The position numbers were made by a program, and so were the translations under genes. Source: Atherix ibis (taxonomy: Eukaryota; Arthropoda; Insecta; Diptera; Athericidae). Taken from it: 64,000 nucleotides of DNA. The first letter of the stretch is position 1; the number at the start of each line of letters is the position of its first letter. The notes beneath the pieces were generated by a model that was not told the origin of the DNA, searched no databases, and saw only the letters and a program-made list of their open reading frames with translations. The stretch spans positions 32,252,167 through 32,316,166 of the forward strand of contig OY282610.1 of NCBI GenBank assembly GCA_958298945.1, given 5' to 3'. Of this stretch, positions 12,101 to 25,489 are shown piece by piece.

Positions 12101-15100
12101 AAATTATGAATGGGGATTAAATGTAATAGCAAAAAATTAAGCGCTTGTTTCTCTTTTCTTTTTGCTATTATTTTAAAAATCGTTTATTGTTTTTTTTTTA
12201 TTACAATATTTAAATTAAACATATATAAATATATATGTTTATTGTAAGTATAATTTATTGCATTTTCTTCTGTTCATCATATTTCTATAATTTTATTTTT
12301 TTTCTAATTTAATTGTTTTTTTTCCTTTGTTATTCTATAAATATTTATTCATTCATACTTTTTTTTTTATAATTCTATAATTACATTAATTCGATTTATA
12401 TTAATTTACAATTATAAGAATGGATAATGATAGGATTTTTTTCTGTATAGGCCGTCTATTAGTCCTGAATAATTAATTGAATGTAATTTTAAATAAAATT
12501 GTAGAATTATAGACATTTTTGTTAGTAATTTACAAAATATTGCACATTTTTTTTTAATCAAAAATATTACACATATTTAATTAAATATTTAAAATTTTTG
12601 TTGGCATTTTGAAATAGAAATTTTTTTTTAAACATATTTGTTGTTGTTAATATTGAAGAATCCATTTTTATTTTGTAGCAATAAAAAATATTATTATTAT
12701 TTTGTTTGTAAACAGTCAGGAAAAAAAAATTCAACGTTGTTTCATCGTTAGACATTCCAGCAATTCCAAAGAGAAAAAAATGAAAAAAATTTTTGTTTGG
12801 TTGTTTTTGTGGGGCATGGTAACCAGAAAAAAAAATGAAAAAAAAACCAACCCCAACCAACAAAAAGTTCGAGTGCATATTTATTTTTGTTTGTAAGTTG
12901 AAGTATTCAAACACACGAAGAAGAGTGGAGGAAGAAGTTGTATGGAGGTTTGCATGAAAAAATAAGAGAATTTAATAAATTTTTAATTATTTATTATTTT
13001 ATATGAATGCTAAATATATATATATATATATTTGAATAAATATATTTTTTTTGGTGCTATATTCCTAATGTGTTTTTTCGTCATTTTTAGTTTAAAGAAA
13101 ATTTCATAATTTATTGAATATTTTACCAAAAAAAAATATATAAAATAATTATCATTACTATTTTGTTACTATATTTTCATTCATTCGGGGTCTTGCTTTA
13201 ATTGAATTTAATAATGTTTTTTCTTCCTAACTGAATCTTTCCTTTTTGCTGTGAGTATTTACTACTGCACAGATATTCAATCTGATTTATACTTATAAAT
13301 ATAAGTTGATATATAATTATTTGCGATAAAGATTCAATTTCTTATTGTGATTAAAATATGTACGTTGTTTGAATAATGCTCTCAAAATATATATTAAATA
13401 AAAATTAAAAATTGGCATTAATTATTTTTTTTAATTTTGTTTTGTATCGATGAGAATGCGTAAAAAAAAAATTCCAAAACATTATTTAACAGAAATTAAT
13501 AAATACTAATTAATAATGATAATTATACCAAAACTTAACAAAAATTCAAAATAATTATAATTATATCATTATTTATGAATTTTTCAACTGGCAACGGAAA
13601 CAAAAATGACTGACTATTGATGAATTGTGGATTTGTGGGAGTAAAAAAAATAAGTGTCCCTATTTTTGCAAATTCGCGTTTCATAAAAAAAAAAATCATT
13701 TTAATCTTTCACAAAACTGTCAATTTATATTGTAAATTTTTCCCCGACATTTCATCTATTTAAACAAGAAATGTAGTTATTTTTTTTCTTACTAATTAAC
13801 ATTGTTTATTGTTTAAACTATGTTTTAATGGTTGGATTTTATATGGACAATTAAAATTAATTAAATATTGCCAACTTTGTTAACATTTTAAAATCTATGA
13901 TCGATTGCAAAGTCTTATAATAGCCGTTGCAGCAAAAAAAAAAAGAAAAACAAAAAAGAAAGCCATTTCTAAAATTAGAAATTAGTAAGTCTCTGCACTT
14001 ACTCTAGTCCGATATTAATTACAAAAATTCTCTATGGTAATTTAAAAAAAATTAAAAATCATATTTAATTCAGATTTGGAATTTTCATTTAAGTCGGGGA
14101 TTTGCTTTAAAATATGTGATTTTATAATTTCAACACCCAAAACTAAATGTTTTTATAATCGTTTAATTTTTGTTATATTATTTTTAATTACATATAAAAG
14201 CATATTGAAATTATAGTGATGAATTTTTATCAGAACACTATAATATAAATACATCCAAAAAAAACTAACTAATTCAATGGTATAGAAGATAATTGTAACC
14301 TACTTTCAATTTGTTTAATATACTTCTTAATTCACTCAAATTATTTTCAAAATAAAAAAAAGTTAATAAAATTTAATACGAAAAAAAGTATGAATGAAAT
14401 GATGATAGTCGAAAAATTTTAATTTATCTATTAAAATTCAACTTAAAATGAATTATTTCCTTAACAAAATAATATGAACAAGTAAAAAATTAAGACAAAA
14501 TGAAAACTATGCAAAGAAAATGTCACACAAACAAATTTCTACATGATAAAAAAACAGAACATATTCACGCTTGATCGGTGGTCATATTTTGATTCTCATG
14601 AATAGAAACTTACTGGCGATATTTTCTAGAATAATTAAAAAGAAAAACAATCAAATCTTTGATATTAATTATCTAAACGAAATTTTCCATATTTATTTTA
14701 TAGAATTTTTTTTTCTTATTGGAATCTTCCTGCTTAAGAATGATCGTTCCGTTGAGTCTTTTTTTTTTTAGCTGCTAATAAATCATCCAATCCTATATTT
14801 TAATTTTGTAATTGTTGAAAAAAAAAATTCATTAATTTTTCTTTATTATTTATATATAAAAATCCAATTACAGTATCTCCTATAAAAAAAAAAAATTCAT
14901 GTTTTTTTTATTTAATATTTGTAAAATTAGTTCTGTAAAAAAAAAGAAAAAAAATTACTGAAAAATTCAAAATATTTTTATTTTTTTTTTATATATATTT
15001 AATATGGAAAAAAAACCAACAATATCGATTGTTAAGATCCTTGATGCTCACCATATATATTCTAGATTATGATTAGCTTATTTTACCGGAAAATGCGTTA

Positions 15101-18100
15101 TCATAACTGAAAAAAAAACGAATACATTTTGTTATGTAAATATTCTTTAACCGAAAATACACCATCTTTTTCTTTTTGAGGTAATTATCCAATTAGGCGC
15201 CGTTCGTTAATTAACGCAAAGTTTCTCTTATCTTTTTTTTTAAAATTAATTCAATTATCCTTGAAATGATTGTGCGAAATTACCATTTTTAACCGAATAT
15301 GCCTTTGAAATAATAATAAATCAAAATGAAACTATTTGAGTAAAAATTACGTTTATGTGATTTTAATAATATATTATTATAAAACAATACAAAAATCAGA
15401 AAACTAGGCCATATTTTTTGGTGAAATTTTTTTTTTGTTTTTTTTTTTTTAAATAAATATAATAACAAAAAATTTTACTTTGAAGTTTTTCTGTTAAAAA
15501 TATTTTTGAAAATTCTCAAATGACTATTGATTAACTTCGGAAATGGTAACAAAAACAACAATCATTATGGATGTTACTTATCTTTCGTAGGAAAATTCTA
15601 TTTTCTACTTGAAATCGCAAATTTTTTTTTACTATAAAGTTATTCATCTTTTAACCTAAAAAAAAAACAAAAAAAAAAAAAAAAAAAAAAAATGTACATA
15701 TAAATATATGAATGTGAAAAAAAACTCACCATACTTCCGATCATTTATTTACTTAAATTTCTTGTCTCTAATCTACTATAAAGTAGAGTAGTTAAAAAAT
15801 TAAAATTAATTACGACAACGATGTGATATTAACTTAGACCTCTATTCCCAAGAAAGAACATAAACATGAAACTTGTTTGTTGCTTTTTGGCTTTCAATTG
15901 AGAGAGGATGAATATAATAAAATTCAATTATACATCTTGGCTTGTTCATCTAATATTTAATTTAGAGCTCTTTTTAATAACTACGGAATATTTATTCTAT
16001 AAGGGACACTTTTTGCTTAATAAAATAATTTTTCTATGATTAAATTAATTAATTATTAATATAACCTAAACTTTTTTCCCTCTATTTTATCTAATTCGTG
16101 TGTCACCTTTTATAAGTAAAAATACTTTGATTGTTTTTGAGTATTTTTTATCCGTTCGGATACGAACATGTTCACCAAAGAAGAAAGATGGTGATTATTT
16201 CTTTTTAAAAAGTATTACGAAAAAAAAAAACCAAAACGATTATTTTATAGACGGAATTATAATATCTAAGGTAAAATTTAGTATCCTTGCGATTATATTG
16301 CCCTCTTAAATTTGGAACATGTGAAATTTTAGATACAAAAATAAAAAAAGAAATCTAATTAAATAAACCGTATACAATTAATTTGTAACATATCTAAATT
16401 AAGAATACAGAAATTCTGAACTAATATTGTATATAGAACGGCTATTATTCTTACAATTATTTCTTTGAAATATTTTTAATAGCTATTTCCGAAAATTACT
16501 AATTTAATCTTGACTGATAATTGATTTCTAGTTCTAATCTTGACATTTATCATAATAATCAAATAATTCAACCACCTAATAACATTCATTTGAATTTTAT
16601 ATTAAATTTAATTCCACTTGTACTCTATTAAATAATATGTATACTTAGAAAATTTGTATATTGATGAAATTAACATTGTTTTCGCGTTTCTAATAAAATT
16701 CCTTTGACTGAAAAGAAAAAAAATGTTTTGTAGAAAAAAAAAAATCCGTTTTACATTTTCCACTTATTTTATTGTTCCAAAAAAAAAAAAAAAAAAAATT
16801 ATAATGAATTGAACTTATAAAATTATATACGAACAATATTCCGTTTTTAATTATTTTGAATTATTATTGTTTATATCTTTTTTGTCTGTATTCAATGAAA
16901 AATTATATATAAGAATAAAAAAAAAAAATATTAATTGATTTCTTTTTAGAATCCAAAATATCATAATAGATTTATTATTCATTAATTTTTCCTATTATCA
17001 TCTCATATATTATATTTAATATATTTTTTTCTCTTTCTAAACAAAATAGAATTTAATTGAAGTAACGAAATTTTCTTTTTGTTTTTTTCTTTTTAAATTA
17101 ATCATATTTTTTTAATAGTAAGAACAATAATAATAATTATAAGAATATTTTAATAACTAATAACTAAGAAAATATAAAAAATATTAATAATGTTCTATGG
17201 AGCGAAAAAATATATGAAAAACTAAACACATAAACATAGTTATATATGATAATATATGAGATTAAACAATTATTCTGTTATTATTTCTTTCATAATGATA
17301 ATATTAATAATTTAGCAGTAATTATATAATGAATATTTCTAATATTCTTTTTTTTTCTTTTTTTCTTTTTTAAATATATTAAGTAATTATAATATACATA
17401 TATATATCAGAAATGTCTAAACCGTATCATCCACCAATATAGTACACATACGATGCGTTCAAAACATGGAGAAATTGTTTTCTCCCACAAATGTATGAAC
17501 AAATAAATAATTGAAATAATTTTTTCAAACTTTTTTTTTTTGTGTATACAAACAAACTTAATGAATGTACTCGCTTGCAAAGTTTACTATTTATCAATTA
17601 AAATAATATTAATATTCATGACTGAATTTTAAAATTAAAAGATTTAACTAATAATTATTTGTTTCTTCTTTTGGAATCGAATAAATAAAAGTAAATTTTA
17701 CTTTTTCCAAAAGTAAATTCATTCCGTTTTTAAAAATATTTTCTTTTTTTGCTAAAACTAATTTTATTATTTATTCAAATACTATTAATTAAAACCTTTT
17801 ACTTAAAATCCAAAACTCTTCTAATATAGTTCATTATTTATCATATTATTCAATTTATTTTTGTTATTTTATAATAAGTTATTAGTTTGTTTTTCCTAAA
17901 TCTAGTTTACTTTGAGAAGAAAGAAAAAAACAACCAAAATCATGATTGGATGAATAAATGACTGACTGACTTAGAAGGGAAAAAACAGTGGGATACAGGC
18001 AAACCAAAAGTCTATTTCATTATATATTACTCTTTATTTATTTAAAGAGTAATTAATATATAAGGAAACAGATTTTATTTAGTTTAGTTTAAATAATTAA

Positions 18101-18948
18101 ACTAGTAAATTTAAAATTGTTTGGATTTAATGTTAATTTTTAGAGAAAGTGTTTTTTTTAACAGAACAAAATATTTAAACAGATTTCGTTCGTTTGTTTG
18201 TTGTGGTTTTGTGAATTTACGACACATTAGTAAAGAATTATCAGAAAATAGGAAATCACAATTAAGAAAGAAGCTGCATAGAAAAATTAGAAATAAGAAT
18301 GCAGTTTTGACGTAGAAAATACCAGTATGGGGTAATTTGTACGTTTGCTGAAATAACGTTTATTGAAGTTATCAAATTTTGACTATATTTATTACATCTC
18401 TTTTATTTTGAATTGAGTTGATTATGATGTACTGTATAAAAGTGTGACTATTAAAAAAATACCTCAGACTGATCTGAGTTGAAAATGGAGGGGATAAAGA
18501 TATCTAACTTTATTGTAAAAGGAAAGTTTATCCAATTTGGAAAAGTTAAAATGTCATGAGTATAAGGAATATGTTACTGTTGTAAGAGGCAACTAGAAAA
18601 AAACGGAATAAGCTTGACAAAAGCAAATGGAAAATAGCTACCTTAAAAGTTTGTGTAAAAGATTTTGAATTGATATATTTTGTCTATTTTCATTCAAGTA
18701 TCTTCAAATTTGTTCGCTATTATTTATCAAATTTGCCTGATTCTTTTACAATGTGTGATAGAAAATTATTCAAAAATTTATGGTGATCTTTATTGTTTAT
18801 TGTCTCTTAATCTTATACTATTAATCTTCTTTACTTTCATATGCATTCTTTTCAAAAAAATTATAAATGACATGAATTAACAAAAAAGTAAATTTTTGAA
18901 AGTTAGAAAAAAAAAACGATTTTCTCTCTCTATATATATATATATATT
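9142..18948. other. Long gene-free A/T-rich stretch
   Basis: About 9.8 kb of A/T-rich DNA with many homopolymer runs and AT or TAA microsatellites (for example near 9357-9378 and 13015-13031). Slightly more balanced patches at 9840-10080 and 12700-12950 contain no convincing frame or splice sites. If the 9.1 kb exon belongs to Sxl, this would be its 3' intron; otherwise it is intergenic. Confidence 0.5.
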
Positions 18949-19037
18949 ATCGGGTTTTTCAATAGCAACTTGACACTTTTGAGTATTTTCATATTGAAAA
19001 TACTCAAAAGTGTCAAGTTGCTATTGAAAAACCCGAT
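18949..19037. repeat. Perfect 43-bp-arm palindrome
   Basis: Arms 18949-18991 and 18995-19037 are perfect reverse complements separated by the three bases TAT. The arm begins ATCGGGTTTTTCAATAGCAA. TA-rich sequence flanks both ends, so insertion at TA is possible. This is the form expected of a transposon terminal repeat pair with everything between lost, or a minimal fold-back MITE. No transposase is nearby. Transcribed, it would form a very stable hairpin. Confidence 0.97.
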
Positions 19038-21963
19038 ATATACGTGTACATATATTAATTAGTTGAAATAAGGGATAAAAATAAAATCTCCAAGAATAGT
19101 ATTAATATTAATAATATTGGTATTGGTTAATAATAATTCACACATATACATTGATGTAAATATATATTATTAAATACACATACTATTTTTTGTTTTACTC
19201 TCTAATATGTTCTTGTTTTATATTTAAATTAATTTTTTCGGTAATTTATTTTATTCCTTTTTATTTACTTTTATTTGTATACATAGTACAATAATATTTC
19301 GCAACTAGCAAAATAAATTATAACGTATAACTTTGCAATAAAGAAGAACTCCCTAAATATTCATCTTTTACTCTTGTGATAATAGATTATAATTGAAATA
19401 GAAATTTATGGAAATAATGCTAGAATTTCATGTAAATTTTACGAAAATACATATAATTACAAGAAATGACAGTAGATAGCCATTTTGAATGTGCTATCTT
19501 GTCAGTTAGTAAATGTGTCCAAATATTTACAGAAAAACTTTCTATGGATTTTTATTAAATTAATAGATTGCGATATGGGCAAAATATTATATTTTATAAA
19601 AATAGTGAAAAAGGTTATTTGATTTTGTGAAAAATTTTGCAAGAATAAATGGTAATAATAGTAGTAGAAATATTAAACTAGAACGATTGATAAGAATAGT
19701 TTAGTCTAAATTTATAAAATCATATAACATCTTTTTACTTTGTATGTATATATGTATATAATATTTTTTAAATTATTTAATAAATTCAATATTTGTTATT
19801 AATTAAATTGTTTATTTATATAATTTATTTTGAAGTTTTTTTTTTTTTTTGGATTTTCTAATTTTTATACTAATTATATTCTCTTTTTCTATAACCAATT
19901 ATTATTTTTTTGTATTATTTTATAGATTGCCTTCTCGATTAATTATTTCACACTACCTTTTAATATTGTTTTGCTTTTTAGTTTAAAAATATAAATATAA
20001 GTTTGGTTGGCTTCTAGACAAATTTCAATTAATTTTATCATCTCTCTATTTTTCGTTTTTTTTTTTTAAATTAATTTCTTTTGTATTTTTAAGTGTACTC
20101 GTACTTGATTTTTTTAAATATATATTTTATACTGAATATGATAATTTACTAAATACATTATATAAACTCTAGTTTTTATTTTTTGCTGTTCGATTACATT
20201 TAATCTAATCAAATTAACTTATTAATAAATTTTTAATTAACCCTGACAATTATTTTCAACAAAAAATAAATAAACAACAATAAGCTAATTATTTATATAA
20301 TATAAAATGATAATGGTAAAAAAAAATGAAAATTTTATATCATATTTTCAAGAAAAAATTAATAAAATATAGGCGTTAATGAAAAAAAAGGATCTTATGA
20401 TAATTTTATTAAAATATATTATCTAGAATGCAAAAAATAAGTGAAATTTCAATCATATAAACAATTTGTTTTGGTTTTTCTCTCGATTCTATGTTTAATG
20501 AATATTGCGAAAAATGTAATATTCTAAATAAAAAAAAAAGTTAAAAAAAAAGATTACAACGCTCATATAAGCGAAATCGGTTCTGAATCAAATTTTTCCT
20601 TCTATTTTTGATATATATTTTTTTATTTTAAAAAAACTTTTAATATTAATAAACGAGAAAAACATTTATTTTCAAAAGCAAAATGTATTTTGAGAAATTA
20701 ACCAAAACATTTTTCAATATTTTCAAATTTTCATTTGGAAAAAAATAGAAAAACAAACTGCCAGAAGTCTTTGGAGACCAATTATAAAAAATTTGCATTT
20801 TTCTAAAGTTAAAAAAAAACTACCACATCAACATTGAATGATTTTAAGAAGAAAAAAAATACACTTTCTGTTTGAAATTATTTTCATAAATTTAAATTCC
20901 CCTCATCTTTGGATCGTATCCTCTATCTTCTCTTCCTTTTACAAATTTAATTAGACACAATCTTTTATTCCAAGTAACATAACTAAATCTATGTTTAAAA
21001 AAAAAAACTCTTTATAATAAAATGAAGATATAATGGGAAAAAAATCGAAGCTTTCATTTTTATCTCATTTAATTTCCATTCTTAATAAAAGAACAGTGTA
21101 AAAGTCGGTTTAGAAAAACAATAAAAATAATTCAGGACAGTTCAGCACATCAAAAAAAAAGAAAAAAACATTGGACTATCTAGTTTTGTAAATTTTTCCA
21201 TAAAAAAAACTCCCACAATCCAAAAAAAAAATAACATTATAAACATGTAACTTCATTTCTGAGCATATTGTCAAAAAAAAAAAAAAATTAATCTTAGAAG
21301 AAATTGAAGAAAAATTAAAGTCTAATTTCAATCATAACTATTTACATTCCAACAATAATCTTAATATGTTATTAAAATCATCATTAATAATTTAATGAGG
21401 GTATGTATGTATATACTTGTCTCGATTGGAATTGGCGAATTTTTTGATTTTTCATACAGAAATAGATATTAAAATGTTATTGATAAAATGTTAATATAGA
21501 ATGTTCAAACGAAAAAAATTTATTATAACAAATAGACGTGATTGATTAATTTCATAATATAAAAACATATTAATAAAAGAAAAAATAAATGGAAAAAACA
21601 AAAAAAAAATAAAAAAAAATTGAACATATTCCTTTAATCATATAATATCGAAAATATAAAAAAGAAAATAATTTTAATTATAAAAATAGAAACACTAAAT
21701 ACATACATATGCATATACACAAGGAATTCTGATACAAAGATGGCTAACGACAGATACAATATAAATATCAATAGATAGATAAATTTTATTATCTTCATTG
21801 GATCTTTAATGTTAGCGATAGTTTTTAAGAGCCAACATTTCATTTCCTTTTCTAATGATATTTTCAACAAATTGTATCGCGTAACGTTAGATTATAGATC
21901 TCGATAACTTATAGCAAAAAACTAATTTTTTGCTTGTTTTTTCTTTATTTTATTTTTAAAAAA
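19038..21963. other. Gene-free A/T-rich stretch
   Basis: No supported gene or element. Only homopolymer runs and TA/TAA simple sequence are seen. Confidence 0.6.
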
Positions 21964-22030
21964 ATATTTAATTTTATCTGCAATCTTATATTATATTTTG
22001 TAATATAAGATTGCAGATAAAATTAAATAT
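21964..22030. repeat. Perfect 30-bp-arm inverted repeat
   Basis: Arms 21964-21993 and 22001-22030 are exact reverse complements around a 7-base loop (TATTTTG). The arm core reads TTTTATCTGCAATCTTATAT. It is unrelated to the palindrome at 18949 and contains no coding sequence. It may be a small fold-back element or the product of a local inverted duplication. Confidence 0.95.
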
Positions 22031-22468
22031 AGATTTTTATTCTTGATAAGAGTAAAATTTGAAGAAAAAAAAAGTATTTATATCAAAAATTTACCATATA
22101 CTTTCCCTTTCTATGCATTTACATAAGTATGTATATTATATAAGTGTGAATTTTATAAATTACAAAAAGTGAACATAATCAATTTTCTTTATATAATAAT
22201 AATAATGATAACATTGTTTCATTTTATATATGTTGTATGTAGAAGAAGTGGCAGATATATGATTCATCATAATATATATATATTCATATTAATATTGATG
22301 GTAATATTTTTAATCTGATTTATATTATTCTTTGCTTTTTCACTTTATACTACACCACTTAGTCAATTACTAATTTTTTTTTTTTTAAATTCAATTTTTA
22401 TGTTGTTTACTAATATTTTTCTTTTCATTTTTAATAAATAATTCTCTTAGTTATTATTAGATATATAT

Positions 22469-22514
<46 letters not shown>

Positions 22515-23202
22515 TATAATAACATACTTATATAATTATATGTTATGATTGATTATATTATTTTATTAAATACAATAAAATAGGAAGTAAAAATATATAT
22601 GGACATAAGGAGACAGAGAAATTAATCAAATCAATAAATTCTTTATCAAAATTGGAAAATATGAAAATAATTTGTTTGGAATATAAATTTTAGTCAAAAA
22701 AAAAATTTGTTTGTTTTAGAACTTTCGAATAATAACATTCAATTAGGAAAAAAAAAGTTAAATAAATACATTTCTAATAAACGTATTTACTTTCACATTT
22801 TCATTAAAACAACGATCAATAAGCTTCTTGATGACTCAATAATAGGATAACAACTATTGGGAATTTGGACAAATCGAATGTATATGAATTATGAAATTTT
22901 AGTTTTTTTTTTGCGATATTGTTTGTTAACAAGGATGGAAGAAAAAAAACCCAATAAAATTAAGTATTTTTAATCGTTTAGATATGAATATCTACGATTA
23001 AATATTTAAAAGAAATTATAAGAGAAAGTTTTAAAATATATAAATCAATATATAAATATAAAAGATTATATAAAATTAGTCGATAAAATTGTTTAAAAAA
23101 ACCAAAAAAAAAAGAAGAAAAAAAAAAAGAAAAAATTAATCGGATATAAAATTAATAATAAGATGAACAATAATTAAATAATAAAAGATTAACTGATTAA
23201 TA
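22031..23202. other. A/T-rich DNA with a long TA microsatellite
   Basis: A TA dinucleotide array lies at about 22458-22510. Nothing gene-like was seen in the rest. Confidence 0.6.
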
Positions 23203-23559
23203 AGGCGTTTTCCTTTGGACCAATTTTGCTACTAGTCGGTAGTTCTAGCTGTCATCATCTACTCTACCTCGAACAAACGAGCATTGAACTGGGAGTTACG
23301 CATACAACTTACGTTAGATGGATTCTAGTTGCTAAAGTGACAATAGATAGTTTTGCGGGTTCGTTGGTTATGTTGAAGAGTCATATTTTTGTCAGTATTG
23401 TTTATGTGTGAATAAACTCAGTTTTTATTGTTTATGTGTGAGTAAACTCAGTATTGTTTTTGACTGTTTTGAGGTTATGTTTCTACTAGTATTTAGAATT
23501 TGGCTTTCCTTTGGTCATCTACCGACTAAGTAGCAAAATTTGTCCAAAAGAAAACGCCT
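23203..23559. mobile_element. MITE with about 41-bp terminal inverted repeats
   Basis: A 357-bp element bounded by imperfect inverted repeats of about 41 bp, starting AGGCGTTTTC at 23203 and ending GAAAACGCCT at 23559; the repeats share the inner block TTTTGCTACT. ATA flanks both ends, suggesting a short TA or ATA target duplication. Inside, a unit containing TTTATGTGTG and TAAACTCAG is tandemly repeated (about 23400-23450). No transposase is encoded, so it is non-autonomous. It lies 111 bp beyond the Sxl stop codon. The first minus-strand AATAAA after that stop (23424-23429) is inside it. Confidence 0.88.
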
Positions 23560-23670
23560 ATAATAAATGGTAATTGAAATCAAAATAATAATAGGTTAGA
23601 AATAAGTAATGATAAATGATTGTGATAATAAGATGAATAATAAGAGATTTTTATGAAAAATGAACAGAAA

Positions 23671-23890
23671 CTAATTTCTATTGCCATATGGATGAGCTTT
23701 TTGAAAACGAAATTTTTGTCTACCTCTGTGCATAACGTTGTTATAACCGGTACTTATCGGTGCATATACATGGGCTTTCGCTTTTCCATGCTCCTCAGCA
23801 ACACGAACTGTTAAGGGCTGATTGCTTCCCTCAGGTATAACATTATTGAGTGCCGAAATAGCTTCTTGAGCTTCTTCACGTTTATTATAT
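23671..23890 (-). CDS. Sxl: Sex-lethal, last coding exon: end of RRM2 and C-terminus
   Basis: SXL binds U-rich RNA through two RRMs and controls splicing and translation of its targets. This exon encodes the end of RRM2 and the tail: YNKREEAQEAISALNNVIPE, then AEEHGKAKA, then MHRGR and a short end HPYGNRN before TAG (23671-23673). The first part is almost identical to fly SXL. The acceptor (TTTCTAG) places the exon start at 23890, and its first base completes the Arg codon begun in the 24015-24196 exon. The tail keeps the MHRGR and HPY elements of Drosophila SXL but is shorter, lacking the Pro-rich stretch. An internal potential donor (after 23724) could allow a different tail. The minus-strand frame continuing above 23890 is intron. 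Confidence 0.96.
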
Positions 23891-24014
23891 CTAGAAATAA
23901 AAATTATTTTTTTTAAAAATAAATAAATTAAAATCACATAACGAGAAAAAACAAACACATATATTCATAATCTTATTATTATAGAAATTGTTCATAAAAA
24001 GATTAATATCTCAC

Positions 24015-24196
24015 CTAACGAACGCAACGCCTCTAGGTTTACCAGTTATTTTATCTCTTAAAATATTCTTTTGTACAATGGTTCCGTATTTTCCAAATAT
24101 AATGTCTAATTGCTCTTCGGTGATAGATCTTGGAAGATTTGTTACATAAAGATTCGTATCTTTGATGCTATCGCCACCAGGCCTGGCATATGAAAC
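24015..24196 (-). CDS. Sxl: Sex-lethal exon: inter-RRM linker and RRM2
   Basis: 182 nt encoding 60 codons plus two bases. It starts VSYARPGGDSIKDTNLYVTN, which is the linker leading into RNP2 (LYVTNL), and ends in RNP1 (RGVAFV). It is nearly identical to Drosophila SXL over this interval. The acceptor is AATTTAG before 24196 and the donor is TTAG|GTGAG at 24015. The exon borders sit at the same places as in Drosophila, after NKKLK and within GVAFVR. The acidic and basic residues expected for an intact RRM fold are present, with no frameshift or stop. Confidence 0.96.
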
Positions 24197-24426
24197 CTAA
24201 ATTTTGGATAAAACAAACAAATTTGTGTTAAATATAGGGAAAAATAACATTTCTTCTAATAATAATTGCATTCTCGTATTAAGAAATATTTGATCTGTAA
24301 CAACCAACCACCGGAAAAGGGGCGTAAAAATTGCCATTTCGATCATTTTCAGATAAACATCTGACAACACACTACAATAAAAAAAACAGTGTTCGTTTGT
24401 TATCATTTCAATTAGTATTAAAATAT

Positions 24427-24571
24427 ATATTCTAAGCGCCACAAAGAATATCGGGATAAGGAGAAATTAAAAGGTGTTTTTTATGGAATTAGCGTAGGAG
24501 CATGCCTCAGTGGGATTCGAACCCGCGACCCCTTGGATGGTAGGTAGTTCATTACGCTAACGATTGTGCAA
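24427..24571 (-). mobile_element. tRNA-derived SINE, copy 1
   Basis: On the minus strand the head has a Pol III box A-like block (TTAGCGTAATGA) and a box B (GGTTCGAATCCC), as in a tRNA. A body with CCTTATCCCGATAT and a tail TGGCGCTTAGAAT follow. The body and tail match a second copy at 42140-42312, so this is a dispersed SINE, not a functional tRNA gene. The anticodon arm is not convincingly paired. This copy lacks part of the tail hairpin present in copy 2. It lies in the intron between the RRM1 and RRM2 exons of Sxl. Confidence 0.75.
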
Positions 24572-25489
24572 CAAAAATAATTTTTAATTAAATCTTTTTA
24601 CAAATTTCATCATTTTTATTTGGTCATAACTGAAACAAAAATAATTTACAATTGTTCTTTTTTTAAATAACACTTAAAAATTATTAACAATTTCATCACT
24701 TTAAGGAAATTGTTAATTAAACTAATAAAAAAAAACAGTTGAATTGTGACAAAGAATTTCCAAACTTCTTTGATATTTAAAAATAGGTATTTACAAAAAG
24801 TTATAAGAATAAAACAGGCGAGAATTAGCAATTAAATAATCTTTGTAATTAGTAGAACTTTCAACTTTAGTACAGTTAAAGTAGCTAACATATAAAAATA
24901 CGAGATGTTTATTAGAAAATCCAGAATGAACTTTTAACAAGTTCACTTAAAAAACAACCAGAAATACAAAAAATAAGAAAAAGGGAAAATTAATCCTTCT
25001 TCGTATTCTTCTCTTCCAAACCGATAATAATATATATTTTTTTATGTTTTTACTTACAAACGACATTTATTTATTTTGTGGAAATATTATTTTTCAATTT
25101 GATACACGTATATTCGAGCAGTAAGTGGCAGGAAAAGAAATTTTCCATTCTTATTTTTTACAAACTTATTTTTCCAATTCTACACAATTATTTATTACTG
25201 ATATTTTATTTAAGAGAATGGAAAAACCTTTAAGAGAATGGAAAAACCAAAAATAAAAATGTGAAAAATATTATAGCAAATCTCCTACAATTTACAAACA
25301 AATCTATGTTGTTTTTTTTAAAAATTATTACCATTTCGAAGGACGGATATGTTTCAACTTTATATATAAAATATAAGCGAATTTTTATTGATAATTCCTT
25401 TTCTTAATTATTCAATAATTTGACTGACTATTGAAAAATTACCATAAAAACATTCTGGCAAAATGGACACAAAAAAATTTTCATATATA
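24572..25489. other. A/T-rich intron DNA
   Basis: Part of the long Sxl intron between the RRM exons. No gene or recognisable element seen. A 19-bp direct repeat (TTTAAGAGAATGGAAAAACC) occurs near 25210-25248. Confidence 0.5.

Noticed and set aside
12567..12914. 115-codon minus-strand frame (MFEYFNLQTK...)
   Set aside because: F/N/K-rich low-complexity translation with no motif, and a poly-F and poly-N pattern typical of A/T-rich noncoding DNA.
18121..18315. 64-codon plus-strand frame with a basic end (KKLHRKIRNKNAV)
   Set aside because: No motif, no splice or promoter context, and ordinary A/T-rich codon use.
24500..24571. A functional tRNA gene on the minus strand
   Set aside because: Box A and box B are visible, but the anticodon arm does not pair well and the body plus tail recur at 42140-42312, so it is a SINE head.
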